Position numbers and translations under genes: made by a program. Positions 8,097 to 16,303 of a stretch of 64,000 bases of DNA are shown in pieces. Numbering within the stretch: the first letter of the stretch is position 1; every line of letters starts with the position of its first letter. This DNA is from JBKQVT01 sp052139835 (lineage in GTDB: Bacteria; Planctomycetota; Planctomycetia; Pirellulales; Thermoguttaceae), in the NCBI GenBank assembly GCA_052139835.1, contig JBKQVT010000018.1:1-64000 (forward strand), written 5' to 3'. The notes under the pieces were generated by a model that had not been told where the DNA came from, searched no databases, and was given only the letters and a program-made list of their open reading frames with translations.

Positions 8097-8761
8097 GTTT
8101 TTCCCACCTGGTTGAACTCCTCCAGCTTCTCGACGCGATCGAACTGCCCGGCGACCTCGGGGCTGTGGGTGACCAGCACCAGGGCCACGTTCTCTTCCCG
8201 GCAGGTCTCGCGCAACAAGTCCAGGACCTGCTGCTGGTGGCCGGCGTCGACGTTGGCCGTCGGCTCGTCGGCCAAGAGGAGCTTGGGCTTGTTGGCCAGC
8301 GCCCGCGCGACCGCCACCCGCTGCTGCTCGCCCACCGAGAGCATGGCCGGGCGGTGGGTGGTGCGATGGTCCAGGCCGACGCGGGTGAGCAGTTGCCGGG
8401 CCCGCACGCGGTCCGGCCGCCGCCCGGTGAATCGCATGGCCACGAGGATATTTTCCAAGGCGGAGAAGCCGCGGAGCAGGTTGAAGGTCTGGAAGACGTA
8501 GCCGATCCGCTCCGCCCGAAAGCGGTCGCACTCGGCCTCGGAAAACAAGGTGATGTCCCAATCGTCGATGCGGACCTTGCCGCTGTTGGGGCGGCTGATG
8601 CCGGCGATCACGTGCAGCAGGGTGGTCTTGCCGCAGCCGCTGCGGCCGACCAGCACCATCTGCTCGCCGGCGTCCACGTGAAACTCGGGGATATCGAGGA
8701 TCGGCAGCGCCGTGCCGTCGGGCTGGACAAACGACTTCTTCACGTCGAGGAGGTCGAGCAT
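8081..8761 (-). CDS. ABC transporter ATP-binding protein (LolD/MacB type)
   Basis: This 226-residue ATPase is the usual size for LolD-like proteins. It has Walker A GRSGCGKTT near residue 41, Q-loop YVFQTFNLL, signature LSVGEQQRVAVARAL, Walker B LLLADEPTANVD and switch histidine VLVTHSPEV. The start at 8761 (MLDLLDVKK) follows TAGGAACG; an upstream in-frame extension to 8812 lacks support. It is the first gene of the operon that continues into the FtsX-type permease, across a 109-base gap filled by a hairpin-forming repeat. The final six residues come from that repeat. It powers the neighbouring permease. Confidence 0.92.
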   Translation of the reverse strand: MLDLLDVKKSFVQPDGTALPILDIPEFHVDAGEQMVLVGRSGCGKTTLLHVIAGISRPNSGKVRIDDWDITLFSEAECDRFRAERIGYVFQTFNLLRGFSALENILVAMRFTGRRPDRVRARQLLTRVGLDHRTTHRPAMLSVGEQQRVAVARALANKPKLLLADEPTANVDAGHQQQVLDLLRETCREENVALVLVTHSPEVAGQFDRVEKLEEFNQVGKTKDEG

Positions 8762-8845
8762 GAGCGTTCCTACGCAAAGCGGGGGAGGATGGTTCGCGCG
8801 GGGTCGGTGCAAGAAAATACCGTCATCGGGGGGAACGTGTGTCCT

Positions 8846-8861
8846 TGCGAAACCGCAAGCG
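8846..8861 (-). repeat. 16-base spacer element CGCTTGCGGTTTCGCA (copy 1)
   Basis: The reverse complement TGCGAAACCGCAAGCG lies between smpB and the ABC operon. Six copies occur in this window (8846, 10416, 27888, 31901, 41418, 41825), all in spacers. Copy 31901 differs at its outer base. Confidence 0.8.
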
Positions 8862-8893
8862 TACCGCTTCCCCTGGTCCCTGGCCCCCGGCCT

Positions 8894-9385
8894 CTACCCC
8901 CTTCTTAACATCTGCCGCTGGATGGAGCGCTGGGCCTCGGCCTTCTTCATGGCCTGGCGCTTGTCGTGCAGTTGCTTGCCGCGGCACACGCCCATGAGCA
9001 CCTTGGCGATACCCCGCTTAAAGTACAGTTTCAGCGGGATCAATGTTAACCCCTTCTCGTAGGCCCGATGGGCGAACCGCTTGATCTCGCGGCGGTGCAA
9101 GAGGAGTTTCCGCAGCCGCTTGGGGCGATGATTGAAACGGTTGGCGTCGATGTACTCGGGGATGTCGCAGCCCACCAACCAAAGCTCGTCGTCCTTCACC
9201 CGGCCGTAGGCCTCTTCCAAGGAGACCTTTCCCTCGCGGAGGCTCTTCACCTCGCTGCCGACCAGGAGCAGGCCGCATTCGAGCGTGTCCAGCACGGTGT
9301 AGTTATGGCGGGCCTTGCGATTCTCGCTGACGACCCGCTCCCCTGGGGCCGCAGCGACCTTCTTCTTCGATGATTTGGCCGTCAT
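8894..9385 (-). CDS. smpB: SsrA-binding protein SmpB
   Basis: This 163-residue protein is the standard SmpB length. The core NRKARHNYTVLDTLECGLLL, the GSEVKSLREG motif and YIDANRFNH are hallmark SmpB sequences. The basic tail ends with KRQAMKKAEAQRSIQRQML, which in the ribosome mimics a codon-anticodon helix. SmpB delivers tmRNA to stalled ribosomes for trans-translation. The N-terminus carries a lysine-rich extension (MTAKSSKKKVAAAPGE). The start at 9385 is preceded by GGGGGAAG. It is divergent from lipA. No tmRNA gene was found nearby. Confidence 0.95.
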   Translation of the reverse strand: MTAKSSKKKVAAAPGERVVSENRKARHNYTVLDTLECGLLLVGSEVKSLREGKVSLEEAYGRVKDDELWLVGCDIPEYIDANRFNHRPKRLRKLLLHRREIKRFAHRAYEKGLTLIPLKLYFKRGIAKVLMGVCRGKQLHDKRQAMKKAEAQRSIQRQMLRRG

Positions 9386-9490
9386 GGTCTTCCCCCGGCC
9401 GGGGCGTTGCAAGAGGCCTTCCCCGACGATACCATCATACTCCAAGATAAGAAAAGGGGACAGGCACCTTCTCCCCGCGATGGACTTGCC

Positions 9491-10390
9491 ATGCCCGATC
9501 CGAAATCTCCGCCCCGCTCTGCCGCCATGCTGCCGCGTTGGCTGAAGCGCAACGTGCCCAAGGGCAACGCCGGCCATTTCACGGCGCGATTGGTCGAGGA
9601 GTTGCGGTTGCAGACGGTCTGCGATCATGCCCATTGCCCCAATCGCATGGAGTGCTATGCGGCGAAGACGGCGACGCTGATGATCCTCGGGGAGGTATGC
9701 ACGCGGGGGTGCCGTTTTTGCAGCGTGCGGAAAGGGCGCCCCGGGCCGGTCGACGCGGACGAGCCGCGGCGGGTGGCGGCGGCCGTCGTGGCCTTGGGCC
9801 TGGCCCACGTCGTGGTTACCTGCGTGACCCGCGACGACCTGCCGGACGGCGGCGCCGAGCAGTTCGTCGCCACCATCGCGGCCATTCGCCGCGCGTGCCG
9901 TGCCACCGTCGAGGTGCTCCCTTCGGATTTCGCCGGCAACGCGGCGGCGGTCGATCGGCTGGTGGCCGCCGCCCCGGAGGTCTACAATCACAACAGCGAA
10001 ACCGTGCCGCGGCTGTACGCGGCAGTGCGCGGCCGCCGGGCCGATTACCGCTGGACGCTGGCCATGTTTCGCCGCATCGCCCGCGCCGCCCCGGCCATCC
10101 AACTCAAGACCGGACTGATGCTCGGGCTGGGCGAGACGACCGAGGAGCTTCTGGAGACGCTCGCCGAGTTGCGCTCTGCGGGCTGCCGTCGGCTGACCTT
10201 GGGGCAATACTTGCAGCCTTCGCCGGCGCAGATGCCGGTGGTGCGTTACCTGCGGCCGGAGGAATTTGCCCGCCTGGGCGAGTCCGCCCGCCGCCTGGGT
10301 TTCGACCGCGTGGCCGCCGGGCCGCTGGTCCGCTCCAGCTATCACGCGCGGGAAATGAGAGAGCAGGGATTTAGGGATTTAGGGATTTAG
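9491..10390 (+). CDS. lipA: Lipoyl synthase (radical SAM)
   Basis: This 299-residue LipA inserts two sulfurs into octanoyl groups on lipoyl domains. The auxiliary cluster cysteines are C44, C49 and C55 (CDHAHCPNRMEC). The radical SAM cluster is C70, C74, C77 (CTRGCRFC). GLMLGLGET and the late RSSYHA serine motif are also present. The ATG at 9491 is the best start, but no Shine-Dalgarno is visible; a start at 9527 is possible. The last residues, about QGFRDLGI, are encoded by an eight-base tandem repeat (AGGGATTT) that also brings the stop codon, so the C-terminus is repeat-derived. It is followed by a corrinoid adenosyltransferase gene. Confidence 0.93.
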   Translation: MPDPKSPPRSAAMLPRWLKRNVPKGNAGHFTARLVEELRLQTVCDHAHCPNRMECYAAKTATLMILGEVCTRGCRFCSVRKGRPGPVDADEPRRVAAAVVALGLAHVVVTCVTRDDLPDGGAEQFVATIAAIRRACRATVEVLPSDFAGNAAAVDRLVAAAPEVYNHNSETVPRLYAAVRGRRADYRWTLAMFRRIARAAPAIQLKTGLMLGLGETTEELLETLAELRSAGCRRLTLGQYLQPSPAQMPVVRYLRPEEFARLGESARRLGFDRVAAGPLVRSSYHAREMREQGFRDLGI

Positions 10391-10397
10391 GGATTAG
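10372..10397 (+). repeat. AGGGATTT tandem repeat at the end of lipA
   Basis: About three and a half tandem copies of AGGGATTT run through the last codons and stop of lipA. Relatives lie at 14676-14704 (complement strand) and 41372-41397. Confidence 0.8.
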
Positions 10398-10415
10398 AGA
10401 ATACGGGAAGCCCTT

Positions 10416-10431
10416 CGCTTGCGGTTTCGCA
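10416..10431 (+). repeat. 16-base spacer element CGCTTGCGGTTTCGCA (copy 2)
   Basis: This exact copy sits 18 bases before the adenosyltransferase start, upstream of its AGGAAA ribosome site. Confidence 0.85.
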
Positions 10432-10449
10432 GAACGAGGAAAAGTTTCC

Positions 10450-10968
10450 ATGCCGGGATACGTACACGTTTATACGGGCGAGGGAAAAGGCAAGACCACC
10501 GCGGCGCTGGGACTGGCGTTGCGGGCGGCGGGGGCGGGCTGGAACGTCTTCCTCGGCCAGTTCGCCAAAGGCACCCGCACCAGCGAGCTGATTGCCCTGG
10601 AGCAACGGCTGGCCGACCGCGTGACCGTCCGGCAATTCGGCCTGCCGCACTGGATCGGCGGCCAGCCCACCGCCGAGGACCTGGCGCTGGCCCGCCGCGG
10701 CCTGGAAGAGGCGCGGGAGGCGGTCAGCTCGGGCAAGTACCGGCTGGTGATCCTCGACGAGGCCAACCTGGCACCGGGACTGCACCTGCTGACCGTCGAG
10801 GACCTGCTGGGGCTGATCGACGCCAAGCTCCCGGAGGTCGAGCTGGTGCTGACCGGCCGCGGCGCCGATGCCCGGCTGATCCAGCGGGCCGACCTGGTGA
10901 CCGAGATGCGCCAGGTCAAGCATTACTTCCAACAAGGCGTCGCCGCGCGGCAGGGAATCGAGAAGTAA
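10450..10968 (+). CDS. cobO: Corrinoid adenosyltransferase (CobA/BtuR family)
   Basis: This 172-residue P-loop protein carries the signature start VYTGEGKGKTTAALGLALRA (nucleotide-binding loop) and VILDEANLAPGL, as in CobO/BtuR ATP:cob(I)alamin adenosyltransferases. These make the adenosyl form of vitamin B12. The length is close to the family norm. The ATG at 10450 follows AGGAAA. No other cobalamin genes or cobalamin riboswitch are visible nearby, so it may serve salvage. It is followed by a strong GC hairpin shared with the convergent TPR gene. Confidence 0.92.
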   Translation: MPGYVHVYTGEGKGKTTAALGLALRAAGAGWNVFLGQFAKGTRTSELIALEQRLADRVTVRQFGLPHWIGGQPTAEDLALARRGLEEAREAVSSGKYRLVILDEANLAPGLHLLTVEDLLGLIDAKLPEVELVLTGRGADARLIQRADLVTEMRQVKHYFQQGVAARQGIEK

Positions 10969-10988
10969 GCGGAGGCAAGAAACGAAAA

Positions 10989-11028
10989 GCGGCGTCCGCG
11001 CCGGCCATGGGCCGGGCACGGACGCCGC
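10989..11028. terminator. Bidirectional hairpin between convergent genes
   Basis: Arms GCGGCGTCCG and CGGACGCCGC flank a second inner GCCGG/CCGGC pairing. It lies between the stops of cobO (10968) and the convergent TPR gene (11057). No long T-tract is present. Confidence 0.55.
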
Positions 11029-11056
11029 GCGATTCCTCAGGATCGTAGAAGGCGGA

Positions 11057-12475
11057 CTACTTCTTAGGAGTCTCTTTCTCGGCCTTCGCCTCTTTTTCCA
11101 GCGTGGCATTCAGCTTCTCGGCCTCGGGGCGCATCGAGAAGGGCCGTGCGCTCTTCAGGGCGATGCCGATGAGCGTCCGGGCGGCGTCCTTCTTGCCGAG
11201 GTCATACTCGATTTGGCCCCAGCAGTAGGCGGTATCCGCGTTCAGGCTGCCGCCGGAAAGCTCGGCGGACTTGTTCATGGCCTGCTCGGCGTTTTGCAGC
11301 TTGCCGAGGCGGTAGAGGACCCAGGCGTAGGTCGAGACGGCGTCGGGCCGCTTGGGATTGTTCCGCACGATATCCTCGGCATACTCCCGGGCCCTCTCCT
11401 TCTGCGCGTCATCCTTCTGCTCGCACAGCGCCAGCGCCAGGCCGTTCTTGGCCAGCCACTGGCTGGGCCTTTGCTTCAGGGCGCTGTCGAAGTAGTTTTC
11501 CGCGGCCACGAAGTCCTTCTGGAACAAGGCGACGACGCCGCAGGTGATCTTGGCGTTGAGCGAGGTCTTGTCGAGTTCCAGGGCCTTGTCCGCGTTGATC
11601 TTGGCCTGCTCGATATCGCCGGTGTTCACCGCCCAACTCGCCACCGCCAGCCGCGTCTTCGGGTCGTTGGCGGCGTTGGTCAGGGCGACTTTCATCCATC
11701 GCGCCGCCTCCTTGTGGTTCTTCTCGCCGCCCATCTGCTCATACAGTTCGCCCAAGCGGGCTTCCGGGGTGAGGATGCTGTCGGGGTCGGCGGCCTTGGC
11801 CTCTTTCAGCTTCTCCAAGGCGTCCTTCGCCTTGTACTGCTCGAACAGCGCCGTACCCAGACGGCTCAGGGCATCCGCCGTGGCCGTGGCCTTGGCCTTC
11901 TTCTGGTCCGTGGTTTCGGCCGGCAAAGACTCCAGGGTCTTGAGCATCGCTTCCAGATCCTTCTGCGCCGCCGGCCACTTCTGCCGCGCCTCGGCCACCC
12001 AGGCCAGGCCGCTCAGCGCACGGGGCTCCAGCTCGTGCTTCCGCTTCGTGTTGCTGAACGTGGCGAGCAAATCGACGGCCTTGCCAAAGAGCAGGTCGGC
12101 CTCGGTAAACCGCCGTTCGTCTTGGGCGATGTTGCCCAGAATGATATAGGCTTGCGGATCAGTGGGATCCTCCATGACGGCCCTTTCCAGGGATGGCCGC
12201 ACATTGGCCCCCGCACCGGCCAGCCCAAACAACTGGGCCATGATGATCTGCGCCGGCGGCAACTCGGGATGGTTCTTGACCGCGATGTTCAACTTCGCCG
12301 CGCACCCTTCGAAATCCTTCTTCTTGAAGAGTTCGATGGCCTGGTTGACTTCCTCCGGATTCTTCGCCTCGGGGGGCGTAGCCTCCTCTTGCGCCGACAC
12401 CGGCGCCCCGCGCAGTAGAACACAAACAACCAGGACTCCCAACACATACACAAGGTAACGAACGGAACGTGCCAT
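11057..12475 (-). CDS. Exported TPR-repeat protein
   Basis: This 472-residue protein has a clear signal peptide (YLVYVLGVLVVCVLLRGAPVSAQ) and then about nine TPR units, such as AYIILGNIAQDERRFTEADL and TYAWVLYRLGKLQNAEQAMN. The C-terminus is a lysine/glutamate-rich tail (EKEAKAEKETPKK). The start has AAGGACC about ten bases upstream. It is a likely periplasmic scaffold of unknown partner. The family is very common in planctomycetes but carries no assigned function. It is convergent with cobO. Confidence 0.85.
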   Translation of the reverse strand: MARSVRYLVYVLGVLVVCVLLRGAPVSAQEEATPPEAKNPEEVNQAIELFKKKDFEGCAAKLNIAVKNHPELPPAQIIMAQLFGLAGAGANVRPSLERAVMEDPTDPQAYIILGNIAQDERRFTEADLLFGKAVDLLATFSNTKRKHELEPRALSGLAWVAEARQKWPAAQKDLEAMLKTLESLPAETTDQKKAKATATADALSRLGTALFEQYKAKDALEKLKEAKAADPDSILTPEARLGELYEQMGGEKNHKEAARWMKVALTNAANDPKTRLAVASWAVNTGDIEQAKINADKALELDKTSLNAKITCGVVALFQKDFVAAENYFDSALKQRPSQWLAKNGLALALCEQKDDAQKERAREYAEDIVRNNPKRPDAVSTYAWVLYRLGKLQNAEQAMNKSAELSGGSLNADTAYCWGQIEYDLGKKDAARTLIGIALKSARPFSMRPEAEKLNATLEKEAKAEKETPKK

Positions 12476-12789
12476 GAGATCAGGTCCTTCACTAGGTGAG
12501 GTGTGATGGAGGAGAAGGGGCCTTACACGGCGAAAGGCGATCCCTCTCCGGTTTGAAACTGGCGATTAATCTAGAGTACGCCCAAATTGGGGCGATGGCA
12601 AGCGGCCGCAAGAAAGGTTTTTTTCTCGGCCGACTTGTGCGGGAGAAATCGAAGAGTCCGACGGCACACCCTGGAGGGCAAGGAGATGCACAAATGGTAC
12701 TAATGGGGGAGTATAAGTCCACTGTATAGGCTGGGAACCCCGGCTCCTCCCCCTTTTCCCTCGCCGGCCCAGCATCCGCGGGGCGGGCC
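12476..12789. other. Spacer of 314 bases with no gene
   Basis: This lies upstream of the TPR gene and downstream of the small winged-helix gene. It holds a short palindrome GCCCAAATTGGGGC near 12578 and a T-run near 12618, but no convincing gene, promoter or terminator. Confidence 0.5.
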
Positions 12790-13011
12790 TCAACGCAACG
12801 AAATGACGCGGCTGCGGCCTTCGTCGTCGATCTGGATCTTGTCCTCGCGGGCCAGCCAACCGATGGCCTGCATGATCGTATCACGCGGTTTGCCCACGAT
12901 TTTCACGAGCTTGGCCGTACTCAACGGGCCATGCTGGGCCAATGCCGCCCAAACCAGCCCCGCCGCTTCGCCAACCTGCATGACCCCGGATAGTTCCCCT
13001 CCTGTAGACAT
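12790..13011 (-). CDS. Small winged-helix protein (DUF2582 type)
   Basis: This 73-residue protein is the normal size for the DUF2582/winged-HTH family. It begins MSTGGELSGVMQVGEAAGLV and contains an HTH core, LSTAKLVKIVGKPRDTIMQA, followed by a wing (REDKIQIDDEGRSRVISL). The ATG at 13011 is preceded by a perfect AGGAGGT, ruling out the longer upstream frame. It probably binds DNA or serves as a small regulatory module; targets are unknown. A Rho-independent-like terminator on the same strand lies about 160 bases upstream, so transcription may be attenuated or start after it. Confidence 0.85.
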   Translation of the reverse strand: MSTGGELSGVMQVGEAAGLVWAALAQHGPLSTAKLVKIVGKPRDTIMQAIGWLAREDKIQIDDEGRSRVISLR

Positions 13012-13170
13012 CAATGCACCTCCTATTGCCACCGCATTATCTAGACCGTCCAGACTATGCCGATTATAGCGAATCGGACAAGTGCTTCTCAAGAGAAGAT
13101 GGCCACCGGCTCGCCGCGCGATCGACTCGCGGCCGGGCACTGCCGCGACTCTTGTGGCTGCCGGAGGCGC

Positions 13171-13212
13171 AAAAAAAAGGCCCGGTCGGCGCTGCAAGTC
13201 GCCAACCGGGCC
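13171..13212 (-). terminator. Rho-independent terminator, minus strand
   Basis: Read on the minus strand, stem GGCCCGGT with ACCGGGCC (and an inner GGCG/CGCC pairing) runs straight into eight T residues (the A-run at 13171-13178 on the plus strand). It is the clearest intrinsic terminator in the window, yet no protein gene ends just before it. Confidence 0.85.
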
Positions 13213-13500
13213 CTTGGACCGTGAAAAACTGGTTCTTTCCCGAAATGGGCTTCCGTGGTGCCGTGGTGGCTTGGTTACCTAAGATTCACGGTTCTGCTTG
13301 GAAAACCAGTTCCGGCGCCTGCGGGAAGCAGCCGGAACCATCTGGGCCGGATCGGTATCCTGTCGTTCTGAGAGCTTATGCAGTTGACGTGCCAATCGAC
13401 AACGGCGGGGGGCGGATGGATCGGATAAACACCGCAAGTCGTTACTCCCTTTGGAGATAAAACAAGCGGCCCCTTGTCCCCTGCGTTTCACCCCAGGGCA
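13171..13500 (-). ncRNA. Candidate structured RNA or attenuator leader
   Basis: About 300 bases upstream of the terminator on the minus strand carry no convincing protein. They hold several nested complementary segments: CCGTGAA near 13219 with TTCACGG near 13286; AACTGGTT near 13227 with AACCAGTT near 13303; and GTTCCGGC near 13310 with GCCGGAAC near 13331. The product could be a stand-alone small RNA, or a leader whose terminator controls the downstream winged-helix gene. It does not match the 6S, RNase P, SRP or tmRNA key motifs I checked by eye. The 5' end is unknown. Confidence 0.4.
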
Positions 13501-13534
13501 GGAATCTTGGTAATTCTTACAAATCGCTGAAAAA

Positions 13535-13632
13535 GGAAGGAAAGGCGGAGGGCGGAGGGCGGAAGGGGGAAGGATAAAGGAAGGCGGATCTCGTTTTCCT
13601 TCCCCCTTCCGCCCTCCGCCCTCCCCCTTTTC
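13535..13632. repeat. Inverted GGCGGAG heptad repeat
   Basis: Tandem GGCGGAG/GGCGGAA words on the left are answered by CTTCCGCCCTCCGCCCTCC on the right, giving a very long purine/pyrimidine hairpin. Similar blocks occur near 5978, 24403, 31868, 33841, 39686, 41440 and 41774. The remaining bases up to the next gene at 13704 hold nothing else recognisable. Confidence 0.8.
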
Positions 13633-13703
13633 TCAAACTGGCGTAGTGGCAAACCAGCGTTTTTGCTACCCTAGTCCGCCCCATTGTGCCTTGGACTATT
13701 CCC

Positions 13704-14615
13704 ATGAAGGCCCCGCGTGCCACCTTGACGCCGGCTCCCTGGTTTGGCGCCCTGCTGGCGCTGGTGATCGTGTCTTTGGGCGGTTGCCGGATACCGGGCC
13801 TGGGAGGCCCGGTATCCGATTCGCTGGCCGCCTCGCGGCAGCTCTCGCAGCAAGGGGTCGCGGCCCAGGAACGCGGCCGGCAGCGCGACGCCGAACGCCT
13901 CTTGGCCAAGGCGGTGGCCACCTGCCCGACCAACGCCGAAGCCCACCGCGATTATGCCGAGTGCCTGTGGCAGCGGGGGGCACGGCCGGAGGCCATGGCG
14001 CAGTTGCAGGAGGCCTGCCGCCTGACGCCGGACGATGTGGCCCTGCGGGTTCGCCAGGCGGAAATGCACCTGGTCATGGGAGAACTGGCCCTGGCACGCG
14101 CCTCGGCCGAACAGGCCATCGCTTTGAATCCGAGATTGCCCGCCGCCTGGGCGGCGCACGGCCAGGTGCTGCGCGCCGCCGGCGACCCGCGGCAGGCCCT
14201 GGCCGATTACCAGCGGGCCTTGGGCTATGTCCCCTTCGACCAGCACGTCCTCTTGCAAGTGGCCGAACTCTATCGGCAGATGAACCAGCCGCAACGGGCC
14301 CTGGAAACCTTGCAAAACCTGGCCGATACCTACAACACCCCGGCCGAAGAGCCGCAACAGGTGCTCTACCTGATGGGGCTGGCCTACGTGGCCTTGCGGC
14401 GCTACGACGACGGCGTGCAGAGCTTCGCCGCCGCGGCCGCCCACGAGCGCCCCACCCCGGAGATCCTCTACCAATTGGCCCAGGCGCAGTGGCTGGCCGG
14501 CCATGCGGCCGAGGCCGCCGCCACGGCCCAGCGGGCGCTGGCGATGGATCCGCAGCACCAGCCCAGTCGCGAGTTGCTCGACCGGCTGGCCTCGCAAACG
14601 CCCCTGCGGCGATAA
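13704..14615 (+). CDS. TPR-repeat lipoprotein
   Basis: This 303-residue protein begins at the ATG at 13704 (a GTG at 13686 is an alternative). Its signal peptide ends in the lipobox VSLGGC. About seven TPR units follow (for example RAAGDPRQALADYQRALGYV) up to the C-terminus. It is probably an envelope scaffold, and resembles PilF/NlpI-type assembly TPR lipoproteins only in general architecture. It lies upstream of a glycosyltransferase gene, separated by AGGGATTT-type tandem words. No Shine-Dalgarno is obvious, so the exact start is uncertain. Confidence 0.78.
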   Translation: MKAPRATLTPAPWFGALLALVIVSLGGCRIPGLGGPVSDSLAASRQLSQQGVAAQERGRQRDAERLLAKAVATCPTNAEAHRDYAECLWQRGARPEAMAQLQEACRLTPDDVALRVRQAEMHLVMGELALARASAEQAIALNPRLPAAWAAHGQVLRAAGDPRQALADYQRALGYVPFDQHVLLQVAELYRQMNQPQRALETLQNLADTYNTPAEEPQQVLYLMGLAYVALRRYDDGVQSFAAAAAHERPTPEILYQLAQAQWLAGHAAEAAATAQRALAMDPQHQPSRELLDRLASQTPLRR

Positions 14616-14717
14616 GCGATCCGCGGCCCCTCCATTTTTCCACCGGGCGCAGCCGGTGGGCGTGGGGGTCTCCACTCCCTAAATCCCTAAATCCCCAAAT
14701 CCCTGGTCCCCCTCCCG

Positions 14718-16289
14718 TTGGCCCCCGAAAAGCAAACCCTGAACCCTCGCCGCCGCCCGGCCGCCGCGGCCTTGGCCGCCTCTCTGGCCGCGCTGGGCCT
14801 GGCGGCCCTCTGGTTCCGCTGCCACGCGCTGGGCAATATCCCGGGACTCAACGGCGACGAGGCCTGGTACGGCGTGACGGCCTGGAACATCCTTCACGGC
14901 GGGGCCTGGTTGGTTAAAACGCCGGCGGGCAATCCAGTCAACCCCTTCTTCTTCGCCTTGCTGCTGCCGCTGGAGGCCTGTTTCCGGCCTTCGATTACCC
15001 TGCTGCGGATCGTGCCGCTGGCCAGCGGCCTGGCGGCGCTGGCGCTGAACTGGTGGCTGTGCCGCCGCGTCTTCGATCGCCCCACGGCGGTGATTTCCAC
15101 CCTGGTCCTGGCCGTGCTGCCCATCGATATCGCCTACAGCCGCTTCGCCTGGGACGCCGCCCAGTCGCTGCCGGCGACGCTGCTGGTCTGGTATTTCTCG
15201 CTCGCCGCGGTGCGCTTCCCCGAGCGGCAAGACCGCTTCACGGCCGCGGCCATCGTGGCCCTGTTGGCCGCGGTCCTGGTCCATCCGACCAATATCTTCG
15301 CCGGGGCGGCGATTGCGGCCGGCCTGATCGCGCGGTGGCGGCAATTCCGCTTCCAGCCGCGCCGCCTGACGGTGCTGGCCCTGGCCACGCTGGCGTTGAT
15401 CTGTTGCGCGACCTACCTGATTCGGCTGCGAGGCGAGGCCGGCGGGGGCGTGCTCAGCCACCTTGCCCAGTTGGTTCATCCCCACGGCGATCCGCACTTC
15501 GCCGTGCTCTATGCGAACCTCTTTTCCGGCCAGACCGTTTATCAATACATTTCCGGCGCCGACTCGTGGTTGCGATGGCCGGCACTGGGCGTCGTCGTGG
15601 TCTGGGGCGTGTTGGCGGCCGCCGCGTGGCGGCTGTGGCGGGACACCCGCGCGGCAGCCGACCGCGTCCTGGCGGCGGCTTGGCTGCTGGAGTTGGCCGC
15701 ATTCGCGGTGCTGGCCGGCCCGCAGGCGCTCTGGCCCGGCCAAGAGCGCTACGCGATCTGCCTGGTCGCCCCGGCGGTGATGTTGGCCGCCCGCGGGGCA
15801 GCCGTCTGGTGGGGCCAGGCCGGACGGGTGCGGACGGCGGCCGTGGTCCTGGCCCTGGCCGCCGCCGGCTTCGTCCTGGCCGATTTCCACCAGCATTACT
15901 TCCGCTTCATCGAGCAGACGGGCGGCCGTGCCCATCGAACCTTTCGCACCGCCGCCGTCGAGCCCAAACGCGCGGCGCTGGACTACATTTTGCAACACCG
16001 CGGGCCGGGAGTGACCTGGATCGTGGCCGACGATTATTGGAGTTGCTGGTCGCTACGATACCTTGCGCTGGCGGACCACGACGTCCGCGTCGTGCAGGCG
16101 GACAAGGAGGACGCGCCGCAGGCGTTGGCCCTTGCGCGGACTGAAGGCCGCGCCTGGTACGTCCGCTTCTGCCCGTACGCCGCACACGCCGTGTGCGGTG
16201 GGATCGTCACACGGCGTGTGACGGATACGGTTCGGATTCTCGACTACGGCGGCCGGCCCGTCCTCTGCGTGTCGCAGCCCAGCCCCTAG
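14718..16289 (+). CDS. Membrane glycosyltransferase (GT39/ArnT-like)
   Basis: This 523-residue polytopic protein has about ten membrane helices in the first 400 residues. The first loop after helix 1 contains LNGDEAWYGVTAWNI, the acidic DE motif that binds the lipid-phosphate sugar donor in GT39/ArnT/PMT enzymes. YSRFAWDAAQSLPATLLVWY also fits that family. A C-terminal soluble region follows (about 405-523). It likely transfers sugar from a polyprenyl-phosphate donor to a protein or glycan at the outer membrane face. The start is a TTG at 14718 without a clear ribosome site. Near residue 490 two short palindromes are read in frame (YAAHAVCGGIVTRRVTD), probably a small repeat insertion. The gene end overlaps an AGCCCCTAGTCCCC-type tandem word. 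Confidence 0.82.
   Translation: MAPEKQTLNPRRRPAAAALAASLAALGLAALWFRCHALGNIPGLNGDEAWYGVTAWNILHGGAWLVKTPAGNPVNPFFFALLLPLEACFRPSITLLRIVPLASGLAALALNWWLCRRVFDRPTAVISTLVLAVLPIDIAYSRFAWDAAQSLPATLLVWYFSLAAVRFPERQDRFTAAAIVALLAAVLVHPTNIFAGAAIAAGLIARWRQFRFQPRRLTVLALATLALICCATYLIRLRGEAGGGVLSHLAQLVHPHGDPHFAVLYANLFSGQTVYQYISGADSWLRWPALGVVVVWGVLAAAAWRLWRDTRAAADRVLAAAWLLELAAFAVLAGPQALWPGQERYAICLVAPAVMLAARGAAVWWGQAGRVRTAAVVLALAAAGFVLADFHQHYFRFIEQTGGRAHRTFRTAAVEPKRAALDYILQHRGPGVTWIVADDYWSCWSLRYLALADHDVRVVQADKEDAPQALALARTEGRAWYVRFCPYAAHAVCGGIVTRRVTDTVRILDYGGRPVLCVSQPSP
16180..16222 (+). repeat. Twin palindromes read in frame in the glycosyltransferase
   Basis: CCGCACAC-gcc-GTGTGCGG is followed at once by GTCACAC-ggc-GTGTGAC. 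Both lie within the coding sequence and encode AHAVCGGIVTRRVT. Confidence 0.6.
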
Positions 16290-16303
16290 TCCCCAGCCCC
16301 TCG

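Noticed and set aside
8762..9400. Possible tmRNA next to smpB
   Set aside because: No tRNA-like ends or tag reading frame were seen in the neighbouring spacers.
9451..9467. AAAAGGGGACAGGCACC word upstream of lipA as a transposon end
   Set aside because: Similar words accompany REP/Y1 elements, but only one copy is seen here with no palindrome or transposase.
13320..13345. GGGAAGCAGCC resembling the SRP RNA apical motif
   Set aside because: The rest of the SRP key sequence is absent, and it is on the opposite strand to the terminator.
13279..13491. A 70-codon minus-strand frame within the candidate RNA
   Set aside because: It has no ribosome site or recognisable motif, and an adjacent intrinsic terminator and nested complementary segments favour RNA.
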